Shown piece after piece: positions 32,425 to 40,112 of a stretch of DNA of 40,112 nucleotides (position 1 is its first letter; every line of letters begins with the position of its first letter). This DNA comes from Paraburkholderia silviterrae (GTDB taxonomy: Bacteria > Pseudomonadota > Gammaproteobacteria > Burkholderiales > Burkholderiaceae): the NCBI RefSeq assembly GCF_004353915.1, contig NZ_SMRP01000048.1:1-40112 (forward strand). Reading direction: 5' to 3'. The translations under genes and the position numbers were made by a program. Below the pieces are notes generated by a model. That model was given only the letters and a program-made list of their open reading frames with translations. It had not been told where the DNA came from and ran no database searches.

Positions 32425-33819
32425 TCAGAACGGCAGCTTCGCGTCCGGCTTCTCGGCGAGGATCACACGCTTGAAGTCGGCCTGGATGCGCGCGAGCGCG
32501 GCGTCGTTATCGGCCTCGAAACGCATCACGACCACGGGCGTCGTATTGGACGAGCGCGCGAGGCCGAAGCCGTCCGGATACTCCACGCGCAGGCCGTCGA
32601 TCGTGATGACCTCGTCGGCGCCCGTGAACTTCGCGTTTTGCTGTAGCTTCGCGATCAGCGCGAAGTTTTCGCCTTCTTCGAGCTTCAGTTGCAGCTCGGG
32701 CGTGGCGTGCGAGTTCGGCAGGCTGTTGAGCAGCTTGCTCGGGTCGGCCACGCGCGCGAGGATCTCGAGCAGGCGCGCGCCCGTGTACAGGCCGTCGTCG
32801 AAACCGTACCAGCGGTCCTTGAAGAACACGTGGCCGCTCATTTCACCGGCCAGCGGCGCGCCGGTCTCGCGCAGCTTCGCCTTCACGAGCGAGTGACCCG
32901 TCTTCCACATGAGCGGCTCGCCGCCCTTCTCCTTCACCCACTTCGCGAGATTGCGCGTGCACTTCACATCGTAGATGATCTGCTTGCCCGGATTGCGCGA
33001 GAGCACTTCCTCGGCGAACAGCATGAGCTGGCGATCCGGATAGATGATCTCGCCGTCCTTCGTGACCACGCCCAGGCGGTCGCCGTCGCCGTCGAACGCG
33101 AAGCCCACTTCGGCGTCCGTTTCCTTGAGCGCGCGGATCACATCCTGCAGATTCTCCGGGTGGGCCGGGTCCGGGTGATGGTTCGGGAAGGTGCCGTCCA
33201 CTTCGGTGAAGAGCTCGACCAGCTCGCAGCCGAGCGCCTTGAACAGGCGCGGCGCGAGTGCGCCCGCCACGCCATTGCCGGTGTCCATGACGATCTTCAT
33301 CGGGCGCGCGAGCTTCACGTCGCCCACGATACGCGCGATGTATTCATCGGCGATGTCGTAGTCGGCATAGGTGCCCGAGCCCGATTCGAAACGATTGTCG
33401 ACGATGCGCTGATAGAGCGCCTGGATCTGGTCGCCGTAGATGGCCTTGCTGCGCAGGACCATCTTGAAGCCGTTGTAGTCGGGCGGATTGTGGCTGCCCG
33501 TGACCACGATGCACGAGTCGACGCTGCGCTCACCCGAGGCGAGCTTGAGCGGCACGCTGGCCGCGAAATAGCCGACCGGCGTGGGCACCATGCCCACGTT
33601 GACGACATCCACGCCCGCGGCGCGCAGGCCGTCGGCCAGCGCCGCCGAGAGATCGGGACCCGAAAGGCGGCCGTCGCGCGCGATCACCACCGCATCGCCG
33701 CCCTGCGCACGCACTTCGCTGCCGAATGCCCGGCCGATGGCGCGTGCGGTGTCGGTATCGAGCGTCTTGCCGATAACGCCGCGAATGTCATAGGCCTTGA
33801 AAATCGATTGAGAAATCAT
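32425..33819 (-). CDS. manB: Phosphomannomutase/phosphoglucomutase (AlgC/ManB type)
   Basis: This 464-residue alpha-D-phosphohexomutase interconverts the 6-phosphates and 1-phosphates of mannose and glucose, feeding nucleotide sugars for LPS core and O-antigen. It has an N-terminal SIFKAYDIRGVIGKTL, the phosphoserine loop VVTGSHNPPDYNGFKM (Ser109), metal site DGDGD (243-247), sugar loop GEMSGH (325-330), and a C-terminal phosphate-binding RSSNTTPVVVMRFEA. All are intact. The ATG at 33819 gives the usual N-terminus; a GTG at 33831 is possible. In several Burkholderia I recall this gene next to waaC; here waaC is about 22 kb away on the same strand, beyond the tad and GT87 genes. Confidence 0.94.
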   Translation of the reverse strand: MISQSIFKAYDIRGVIGKTLDTDTARAIGRAFGSEVRAQGGDAVVIARDGRLSGPDLSAALADGLRAAGVDVVNVGMVPTPVGYFAASVPLKLASGERSVDSCIVVTGSHNPPDYNGFKMVLRSKAIYGDQIQALYQRIVDNRFESGSGTYADYDIADEYIARIVGDVKLARPMKIVMDTGNGVAGALAPRLFKALGCELVELFTEVDGTFPNHHPDPAHPENLQDVIRALKETDAEVGFAFDGDGDRLGVVTKDGEIIYPDRQLMLFAEEVLSRNPGKQIIYDVKCTRNLAKWVKEKGGEPLMWKTGHSLVKAKLRETGAPLAGEMSGHVFFKDRWYGFDDGLYTGARLLEILARVADPSKLLNSLPNSHATPELQLKLEEGENFALIAKLQQNAKFTGADEVITIDGLRVEYPDGFGLARSSNTTPVVVMRFEADNDAALARIQADFKRVILAEKPDAKLPF

Positions 33820-34073
33820 GGTGAGGCTCACAGTGCGAAGGAAAGTCGGGGTGTATTCGTAACATGATTTGCCCTGCCGGCGGGACCCGTGGTTACGAAA
33901 AGTCGGAATCGTTACAACTATAATTGCCGTTTTTCGGCGTCAGCCGTTGGTCATGCACCTATTTTAATGCCTCGCCGTTTCCTCCAGACGACAAAAACCA
34001 GGCCGGATCTGTCCAGGCCGGCCCCATGCCTGAGCATGCGGCATGCCCATTGCATAGAAGGGGCGCTCCCGCG

Positions 34074-35336
34074 ATGCTGAGCCTCAAACGCTACGCCAAT
34101 CCCGACGTCAAGCGCGCGTTCGCAAACATCGTGTGGCTCGGCCTCGAGCGCGTCACGCAGATCGCCGTGGCTATCGTCATCAGCGGCGTGCTCGCGCGCT
34201 ATTTCGGGCCCGATGTGTTCGGCAAATGGCAATACGCCAACACGCTGCTGCTCGTGCTCGCCCCCATCACCTGGGTCTGCGGCGCGGAGATCCTCGTGCC
34301 GACCATTGTGAACAAACCGCGCGAGGCACTGGGTACCGTGCTCGGCAGCGCCTTTGCGTTGCGCATCGGCGTCTCGGCAGCGGCGCTCCTCATCACCTGG
34401 GGCGGGATCGCGCTAGGCGCGACCGATCCGCTCGTGGGCGCGATGCTCGCCGGGCTCGCCGTCACGATGCTGTTTCGCGAGCCGTTCGTCGGCGTGATCA
34501 ACGCCTGGCTGCAAAGCATGACGTACAGCAAGCCGCAGTTGCTCGCGAGCATGAGCACCGCCGTGGTCAAGGCATTGCTCGTGTTCCTGCTCGCCCGCGC
34601 GGCCTTCGCGCCTGGCAGCTTCGGCTGGCTCTGGGCGCTCGAATCGGCGGCCATTGGGGCTGCGCTCGTGCTCTATTTCCGGAGCCAGCACGGCGGCAAG
34701 CTCGGCTGGCGCGTGGACCGCGCGCTGTTCAAGCACTTCGCGACGGCCGGCACCGTGTTCTGGCTCGGGCTCATCTGCATGTACCTGTTCCTGAAGCTCG
34801 ACCGCCTCATGCTCGAGCGCACGATCTCGTTTGCCGACCTCGGCCGCTACTCCGCCGCGCAGCAACTCAACGAAAACTGGATCACGCTCGCGCTCATGCT
34901 CTCGCAGACGATCGCACCCGCCTTCGTCTATCGCGTACAGCAGGCCGCGCAGCTGCGCCGCAACCTCGTGCGCCTCTTCGCGATGACGGCCGCGCTGATG
35001 GTTGCGGGCGCACTCGTGCTCGACGCGCTCGCGGGCTTCATCATCGGCCACGTGTTCGGGCCGGACTATGCAGAGGCCATCGGCATCTTCCGCTGGGCCG
35101 TGTGGCTCTCGCTGCCCGCTGGGATCGAGGCGATCGGCAATCTCGTCGTGCTCAAATATCAGGCGAAGTTCGTCCTGCTCGCCAAATGGCTGCTCGCGCT
35201 CGCGGTGGCGTTCGCCGTGAACCTCGTGGCGATCCCGCGCCTCGGTGCCTATGGCGCGCTCGTCGGGCTCGCGTGCGGCTATATCGCCGCGGCCTGCGTG
35301 AACTTCTATTACATCCGCTTCAAGTTGGCTTCATGA
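34074..35336 (+). CDS. wzx: Wzx-type oligosaccharide flippase
   Basis: This 420-residue MOP-family membrane protein probably moves lipid-linked O-antigen units across the inner membrane. It has about twelve hydrophobic segments, the first cytoplasmic stretch KRAFANIVWLGLERVTQIA, then VLARYFGPDVFGKWQYANTLL, a feature of PST/Wzx flippases, and a central FWLGLICMYLFLKLDRLMLE. The ATG at 34074 (AAGGGG upstream) gives a normal N-terminus; the open frame starts 50 codons earlier with no support. Its stop overlaps the next gene's start (ATGA). Two short pieces of a related gene occur at 38399-38426 and 40003-40050. Confidence 0.88.
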   Translation: MLSLKRYANPDVKRAFANIVWLGLERVTQIAVAIVISGVLARYFGPDVFGKWQYANTLLLVLAPITWVCGAEILVPTIVNKPREALGTVLGSAFALRIGVSAAALLITWGGIALGATDPLVGAMLAGLAVTMLFREPFVGVINAWLQSMTYSKPQLLASMSTAVVKALLVFLLARAAFAPGSFGWLWALESAAIGAALVLYFRSQHGGKLGWRVDRALFKHFATAGTVFWLGLICMYLFLKLDRLMLERTISFADLGRYSAAQQLNENWITLALMLSQTIAPAFVYRVQQAAQLRRNLVRLFAMTAALMVAGALVLDALAGFIIGHVFGPDYAEAIGIFRWAVWLSLPAGIEAIGNLVVLKYQAKFVLLAKWLLALAVAFAVNLVAIPRLGAYGALVGLACGYIAAACVNFYYIRFKLAS

Positions 35337-36172
35337 CGAACTCACCCGCTGCCGCGCACCCCAACGCTCGCGCCGGCGCGCTCGCCGACGTGGCCGTGCT
35401 GATGCCCGCCTTCAACGGCCAGGCCGACGTCGAGCGCACGCTCGCCTCGTTCGAGGAGAGCGCGCCGGTGTACGCGCTCGTCGTCGACGATGGCAGTACG
35501 CCGCCGATTGTCGCCCCGAGCGTCCCGGGCATGCAGATCGAGGTGCTGCGCATGGCGCAGAACGGCGGGATCGAGCGGGCGCTTGAGGCCGGCGTAAAAG
35601 CGCTTGCGGCGCGTGGGTTTCGCTACGCGGCACGCATCGATTCGGGCGACCTCGCCGCGCCGCAACGCCTCGCGAAACAGCGCGCGCGCATGGAAGCCGA
35701 ACCCAGGCTCGCCGCGCTCGGTACGTGGACGCAGGTGGTGAACCGCGCCGGTGCGCCGCTATTCATGCTGCGCCCCGCCGCCGACGCCCGCACACTGCGC
35801 CGCACGCGCATGCTGCGCTCGCCGCTCGTGCATCCTTCGGTGATGCTGAGAATCGACGCGGTGCTCGAGGTGGGCAACTATCGCGTGCAATATCCGGCCG
35901 CCGAGGACCTCGACCTGTTCCTGCGCCTGATGGAACGCTACGACTGCGCGAACCTGCCCGAGCTTGGGCTCTATTACGAGCTCAACGAAGGCGGCATCAG
36001 CGCAACCAAACGGCGGCGGCAGATCGCCTCCACGCTGCGTTTGCAAGCGCGATATCTGAACGTGTTGAACTGGCGCGACTGGGCGGGGCTTGCGAAAAGC
36101 CTGCTGCATTTCGTGACGCCTTACGGGGCGTTGCAGCGGATGAAGCGGGCGTTGTTCGCGCGGGGGACGTGA
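35333..36172 (+). CDS. Glycosyltransferase family 2 protein
   Basis: This 279-residue cytoplasmic GT2 enzyme overlaps the flippase by four bases, so the two are translationally coupled. Motifs are VAVLMPAFNGQADVERTLASF, ALVVDDGST, the metal-type RIDSGDLAAPQRL (DSGD at 103-106), RSPLVHPSVMLR, and AEDLDLFLRLMERY, which places it near the rhamnosyl- and galactosyltransferases of O-antigen synthesis. It lacks transmembrane helices. The donor cannot be told from sequence. A decayed copy of its last 21 codons lies at 38477-38541. Frames running into it from inside the flippase gene are not separate genes. Confidence 0.9.
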   Translation: MTNSPAAAHPNARAGALADVAVLMPAFNGQADVERTLASFEESAPVYALVVDDGSTPPIVAPSVPGMQIEVLRMAQNGGIERALEAGVKALAARGFRYAARIDSGDLAAPQRLAKQRARMEAEPRLAALGTWTQVVNRAGAPLFMLRPAADARTLRRTRMLRSPLVHPSVMLRIDAVLEVGNYRVQYPAAEDLDLFLRLMERYDCANLPELGLYYELNEGGISATKRRRQIASTLRLQARYLNVLNWRDWAGLAKSLLHFVTPYGALQRMKRALFARGT

Positions 36173-37522
36173 CGCGGACTCACTCGCACGGGACACGCGC
36201 TCGTTGCGCACGCAACCTCGCGACTACGAAACGTGCTAACGATATCGCAGTCCAAGTCCCGTTTCCCGCCCTTCTCATACCCAGCCCATTCTCACACCCA
36301 GGCTGGTTTTCCCATGGGGCTTGGCGCAGCCGATTGTTTGCGATCACGAGGTTCGTCAACACGAACAGGCTGAACAATTAATTGTCCACCGCTCTTGCAT
36401 GCGATATTCCAGCAAAACGCGACCTTCCCAGCTTTGTCCTGGCCATGCAAGCAACAAAGGCGCTTGCCCAGATCAATACCGATCAACGCGACTTTTTGCT
36501 CGTCGAACTTGTTCATAGGTTGCCCTGCGCGTTGCATGATTCGCCGGCCAGGATATCTCCCGACGCAAAGATCGCGCAGCAAACGTTCAGTCCGTACGAG
36601 CCCCTCCCTGATTGGCCCTTCGGTTTCCCGAATCCTGTGATGTGTCGTTTTCGTTGTCCATTCGCAAGCGGTTTGCATGGATTGCCCACTGACTGCTTTG
36701 TCTTGCCGTCGCGCCACACTCGCCATGGACATGGCGCGACGTCCTGCTGTGCATAGGCAGCGCTGCTTCGGCAGTGTGCCTCACCGCGGCGTGACGTATC
36801 GCCCACGCGCACCCTCCGCATTCGGACTCCATTGGAGCAAGACGCGCCGCGCGATTCTGTACGCATCACCACATTGACCGAGCGCTACCGCATGGGCGGC
36901 TGGCAGGCAGGTACATCAACGTTTAAGCACACCCGCGCCGCGCTTGCCTGGTCGTTGCGCGGACAACGCCCGCCCGACGGAAAGACGGCCCCTTGCGTGA
37001 CGAGTCGTAACGCTCATGTTTCATGAGCGAACGTTTCTGTGCAGCGCGCCCGCGGTGCGACGCAACTGAATCAAATTCGAACGATTCCATGCACGTCCCC
37101 GCTATGCGGCCCAGGTTGCGGGTGAGCGTGTTTCACGCATGGAGTCATTTTCGCCCCCCCGCCGAAACAAAGATTAACCAAATCAATTCAATGACTTGCA
37201 AGTTAATTAAGTTCAACCGGCGGCTGTGCGCAGGTGAGGCGTCGTACATATCTGAAACAAAAACGCGGGGGTACGTCGGTGCGCTCGCGCTGTAACGCCC
37301 GCGAAACCCCGCGCGCTCGCGGTTTGCGGCGCTCTGGCACACACCATGCTTAGGGGGATGCACCACAAAGCGTGACGCATACAACCGATATCGCGAACGC
37401 ACTCAGGACCATGGTGCCGGGACGACGTACCAATAGCCGCTACGGGAAGCGGCATACAACAAGCGTTTCGGCGGCCGTAATTACAAGGAGACGGTGAAAG
37501 CCGCTTCGCACGGGGACCAATC
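36173..37522. other. Gene-poor region with IS110 debris and the Crp/Fnr promoter
   Basis: About 1.35 kb. It holds an IS110 transposase fragment (36292-36516, minus strand), no other supported gene, and an AT-rich patch around 37165-37260 (TTAATTAA near 37202) amid GC-rich DNA. The last 300 bp before 37523 should contain the regulator's promoter. Some low-quality open frames of 60-150 codons exist on both strands, with no family features. Confidence 0.55.
36292..36516 (-). pseudogene. IS110-family transposase fragment
   Basis: Read on the minus strand from an ATG at 36516, the frame begins MNKFDEQKVALIGIDLGK, then LHGQDKAGKVAF, which is the start of the DEDD RuvC-like domain of IS110 transposases (VGIDLxK...LHGxDxxGK). 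After about 40 residues the similarity ends and the frame stops at 36292. The rest of the transposase and its ends are missing, so it cannot move. It marks a past insertion between the LPS genes and the Crp-like regulator. Confidence 0.7.
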
Positions 37523-38257
37523 ATGCTAACCCTTCAATCGGACCTGCACGGCAATCAATTGCTCGGCGCATTGCCGACACACGAGTGGCAAGCACTCGCA
37601 CCGCACCTCGAGCTCGTCCATCTGCGCACCGAGCAACTGCTCTGCGATTCCGGCCAGCGCATTCACCACGTTTATTTTCCGACCACGGCGATCATCTCCA
37701 TACTCTCGACGATGGAGGACGGCAGCTCCGTGGAAATCGCCGCGGTCGGCCGCGAAGGCATGACCGGCGTACCCGTGCTCACGGGTGGCGACGCCATGCC
37801 CAATCGCGTGCAGGTTCAATGCACGGGCTTCGCGTATCGCATGAGCGCCCAAAGCCTCAGGCAGCATTTCGCGCGCTCGGACTTCCTGCGCCGCCTCATG
37901 CTGCTCTATATGCACGTGCTGCTCACGCAAGTGGCACAAACCGCGGCCTGCAACCGCCATCATTCGCTCAGCCAGCAACTGTGCCGATGGCTGCTGATCG
38001 AAGTGGACCGCGTGGCCTCGAACGACCTGACGGTCACGCAGCAACTCATCGCCGACATGCTTGGTGTGCGCCGCGAAGGCGTCACCGAAGCAGCCGGCAA
38101 GCTGCACAACGAAGGTCTGATCCACCACAGCCGCGGCCGCATCCGCGTGCTCGACCGCAAGGGACTTGAAGCCCGCGCCTGCGAGTGCTACGGTCTCGTG
38201 CGCCGCGAGTTCGATCGCCTCCTGCCCCCCCTTCGACGGGAAGAAGCGGTGGAGTGA
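37523..38257 (+). CDS. Crp/Fnr-family transcriptional regulator
   Basis: This 244-residue regulator has an N-terminal cyclic-nucleotide-binding-like beta-barrel (about 20-115; YFPTTAIISILSTMEDGSSVEIAAVGREGMTGVPVL split over two strands), a dimerisation helix (about 120-150), and a C-terminal winged helix (about 165-212; LTVTQQLIADMLG, VTEAAGKLHNEGLIHHSRGRIRVLD). The N-terminal Cys cluster of oxygen-sensing Fnr is absent, and I see no clear cAMP-binding Arg/Glu pair, so the effector is unknown. A GGGGACC lies just before the ATG. It follows the AT-rich patch at 37165-37260 and stands alone. It may control the surface-glycan genes nearby, but the sequence does not show targets. Confidence 0.9.
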   Translation: MLTLQSDLHGNQLLGALPTHEWQALAPHLELVHLRTEQLLCDSGQRIHHVYFPTTAIISILSTMEDGSSVEIAAVGREGMTGVPVLTGGDAMPNRVQVQCTGFAYRMSAQSLRQHFARSDFLRRLMLLYMHVLLTQVAQTAACNRHHSLSQQLCRWLLIEVDRVASNDLTVTQQLIADMLGVRREGVTEAAGKLHNEGLIHHSRGRIRVLDRKGLEARACECYGLVRREFDRLLPPLRREEAVE

Positions 38258-38398
38258 ACGCGCTCCCCTCGTGACTGGATTGGCAGAGAAACACCCGATC
38301 TGGCTGTTCTCGATACGCCCGGCGGCGCCACTTTACTGACGCAGCGAGCAGGGACTGCACCCCATCCCGATCGCCACACGGCAAACGCAGATACCGGC

Positions 38399-38426
38399 GC
38401 GCTGATGGTTGTGGGCACACTGGTGC
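38399..38426 (+). repeat. Flippase-like fragment A
   Basis: Twenty-eight bases match the flippase gene at 34992-35019 with three differences. One of these (GGCACA for GGCGCA) is shared with the fragment at 40003-40050, so both may come from a diverged second flippase gene and not directly from the local one. Confidence 0.55.
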
Positions 38427-38476
38427 GCGCCGCGCGCATGCTGCGCCGTACGCGCTCTCTCGTTGCGCGCGCCCTT

Positions 38477-38541
38477 ATTTCTTCACGCCCTATGGAGCGT
38501 TGTAGCGGATGAAGCGCGCATTGTTTGCGTGCGGCGCGTGA
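38477..38541 (+). pseudogene. Decayed 3' end of a GT2 gene
   Basis: Sixty-five bases align without gaps to the end of the GT2 gene (36108-36172); I count 52 identical. The reading frame for YGALQRMKRALF is kept except that the Gln codon is TAG, and the stop TGA coincides. It is the tail of a second, lost glycosyltransferase gene. Confidence 0.75.
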
Positions 38542-38734
38542 GCCCCAGCAGCGCGCACAAAACCGTCGTCCGTTCCGGCCGGGCTCGCTCGCGCATGAAT
38601 GAGCCGTCCAACAGCAGAAAGAAGCCATGTTTGTTCGTTTCCCGACAAACAGCCACTTCCGACTCCCCCAAACTGTCACGATTCCACCGTTGGCGGAATC
38701 AATGCAGACGCAGGAATTGCGGGGGGAGTCATTC

Positions 38735-39955
38735 ATGGGCCGCAATACGCACTGGCTGAATCGGGAGCGCCTCAGAATCTACCCGCGAATCGTGCTGGGT
38801 TTGATCGTGGTCGTCTTCATTACCTGGGTTCTCCTGTCGAAGGATATGCTGGATCCGAAAGGCAAGCCCCTCGGCGCCGACTTCATTGCGTTTTGGGCTG
38901 CCTCTCATATCGCACTTGCCGGCCATGCTGAGGATGCCTACAACCTCCCGTCACTATTCAAGGCCGTGCAGATCGCGGTGCCTGCTTCGCAGTCAATCTT
39001 CGCCTGGTACTATCCACCCAGTTTCTATCTGGTCGTGCTACCACTGGCACTCCTGCCCTACCTGGCGGCATATCTGACCTTCATTCTGTCGACGCTGACC
39101 TGCTATCTGCTGGTCTTGCGTCGCATCGTCTTCAACACCACAGCGAAGTGGTGTCTGGCGGCGTTTCCTGGCTTATGGATGAACGTCTTTCATGGCCAGA
39201 ACGCGTTCCTGACTGCGGCGCTCGCTGGGACCGCACTACTTTGCCTCAGGCGACGGCCCATCCTGGCCGGTGTGTTCATCGGGCTGCTCACTCTGAAGCC
39301 CCAACTTGCCGTGTTATTTCCGGTCGCGTTACTCGCGATCGGCGCGTGGCGTACATTGATCTCCGCCGCTTTGACTGCCTTGTGCTTCTTCGGTCTCGGT
39401 ACCGCGGCGTTAGGGACAGCCACGATTGGTGGATGTCTTGCCAGCTTGGGTGATGCGCGGCAATTTCTCGAAAGTGGCGTGCTCCCCTGGGCCAAGATGC
39501 CGACTGTGTTCGCATTCCTGCGACTGATCGGCACGCCTGTCATCGGCGCGTATACCGTGCATGGCCTGGTCGCTGCGGGCGCCGTATTCGCCATGTGGTA
39601 CGTCTGGCGTCGTTGCGCAAACTGGGAACTGCGCGGCGCCGCCCTGTTTGCCGCGACGTTCCTTTGCAGTCCCTACTTGTTTGACTATGACCTCGCCTGG
39701 CTAGCCTTTCCGATCGGGTGGCTAGCGCTGACTGGCCTGCGCACCGGATGGCTAAGCGGTGAACGGGAAGTCCTCGTGGCGGCCTGGTTATTACCGTTGG
39801 CGATGGATCCGGTGGCGACCGTACTGCATCTTCAAGTTGCCCCGTTTGTCCTGAGCGCGCTATTGGGGATCGCCGTGCGCCGCGCAGCCAGATCGCCGAG
39901 AACGTCAACTGTGATCGTTCATTGCCAAGATAACGGATTCCTTTCAGCACGATAG
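38735..39955 (+). CDS. GT87 (DUF2029) membrane glycosyltransferase 6
   Basis: This 406-residue multi-pass protein starts at the ATG at 38735, which has GGGGGGAG at 38721-38728; earlier ATGs at 38627 and 38702 lack that support. Landmarks are NTHWLNRERLRIYP, GADFIAFWAASHIAL, FAWYYPPSFYLVVLPLALLP, HGQNAFLTAALAGTALLCLRRRPILAG, LLTLKPQLAVLFPVALL, MPTVFAFLRLIG and CSPYLFDYDLAWLAFP. By eye it is closest to copy 2. It stands apart from the other five GT87 genes, downstream of the Crp-like regulator and between two pieces of flippase-like sequence (38399 and 40003). Its last 20 residues are hydrophilic and may not be original. Confidence 0.86.
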   Translation: MGRNTHWLNRERLRIYPRIVLGLIVVVFITWVLLSKDMLDPKGKPLGADFIAFWAASHIALAGHAEDAYNLPSLFKAVQIAVPASQSIFAWYYPPSFYLVVLPLALLPYLAAYLTFILSTLTCYLLVLRRIVFNTTAKWCLAAFPGLWMNVFHGQNAFLTAALAGTALLCLRRRPILAGVFIGLLTLKPQLAVLFPVALLAIGAWRTLISAALTALCFFGLGTAALGTATIGGCLASLGDARQFLESGVLPWAKMPTVFAFLRLIGTPVIGAYTVHGLVAAGAVFAMWYVWRRCANWELRGAALFAATFLCSPYLFDYDLAWLAFPIGWLALTGLRTGWLSGEREVLVAAWLLPLAMDPVATVLHLQVAPFVLSALLGIAVRRAARSPRTSTVIVHCQDNGFLSAR

Positions 39956-40002
39956 CATCGCAAGACTCACAGCATATTTGTGGTCGGGATCTGCGTTAAT
40001 CG

Positions 40003-40050
40003 TCTTCGCGATGACGGCCACGCTGATGGTTGCGGGCACACTCGTGCTCG
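40003..40050 (+). repeat. Flippase-like fragment B
   Basis: Forty-eight bases match the flippase gene at 34975-35022 with two differences, in the same reading frame (FAMTATLMVAGTLVL here, FAMTAALMVAGALVL there). Similarity stops abruptly where the hexamer repeat begins. Confidence 0.8.
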
Positions 40051-40052
40051 GT

Positions 40053-40112
<60 letters not shown>

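Larger units (their letters stand above)
38258..38734. other. Debris region between the Crp-like gene and GT87 copy 6
   Basis: About 480 bp. It contains a 28-base piece resembling the flippase gene (38399-38426), a decayed GT2 3' end (38477-38541), then the upstream region of GT87 copy 6. No intact gene is seen. Similarity between 38427 and 38445 and an internal part of the GT2 gene (around 35800-35830) is possible but short. Confidence 0.55.

Noticed and set aside
34133..35332. Upstream extension of the GT2 frame through the flippase gene
   Set aside because: The translation is Arg-rich nonsense inside the flippase; the ATG at 35333 with stop/start overlap is the real start.
36173..37522. 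tRNA or other RNA gene in the gene-poor region
   Set aside because: I saw no cloverleaf, no CCA end and no rRNA-like sequence.

Overview
The window looks like a Burkholderiaceae chromosome segment (Burkholderia, Paraburkholderia or Caballeronia type). The base composition is GC-rich. The lipopolysaccharide core genes waaC, kdoO and waaA stand together, the tad pilus genes are in the order usual in that family, and DUF2827 and DUF2029/GT87 proteins are present. Both ends stop inside repeats: 96-bp adhesin repeats on the left and a GC hexamer repeat on the right. With the odd length, this suggests a whole draft contig. This assignment is inference from gene content.

Layout. (1) 1-6280, plus strand: the 3' part of a trimeric autotransporter adhesin, then three DUF2827 genes and a small secreted Cys-containing protein, which looks like a dedicated adhesin-modification cassette. 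(2) 6375-9830, minus strand: waaA, kdoO and waaC, which build and hydroxylate the Kdo/heptose inner core. (3) 9995-21795, minus strand: a complete-looking tad/Flp pilus locus (three flp copies, prepilin peptidase, CpaB, secretin, lipoprotein, CpaE, CpaF, TadB, TadC, TadE, TadG). (4) 22562-32057: a glycan-modification region with five GT87 (DUF2029) multi-pass membrane glycosyltransferases, one GtrB-like polyprenyl-phosphate sugar transferase, one GtrA-like protein and one acyltransferase, in a plus-strand operon and two minus-strand units. (5) 32425-36172: a phosphomannomutase/phosphoglucomutase, an O-antigen-type flippase and a GT2 glycosyltransferase. (6) 36173-40112: a decayed IS110 fragment, a Crp/Fnr-family regulator, a sixth GT87 gene, and scrambled remnants of the flippase and GT2 genes.

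How it fits together. Almost everything acts at the cell surface: an adhesin, a pilus, the LPS core, and lipid-linked sugar transfer to a periplasmic acceptor. The phosphohexomutase and waaC lie on the same strand but are separated by about 22 kb of tad and GT87 genes, so the tad/GT87 block may have been inserted into an older LPS operon. Gene debris (a gtrB 3' remnant at 28612-28758, GT2 and wzx fragments at 38399-38541 and 40003-40050, an IS110 remnant) shows repeated duplication and decay.

The best candidates for something undescribed are the adhesin/DUF2827 cassette, as a possible dedicated O-glycosylation system for a Ser/Thr-rich stalk, and the six-paralog GT87 cluster with split GtrA and GtrB.
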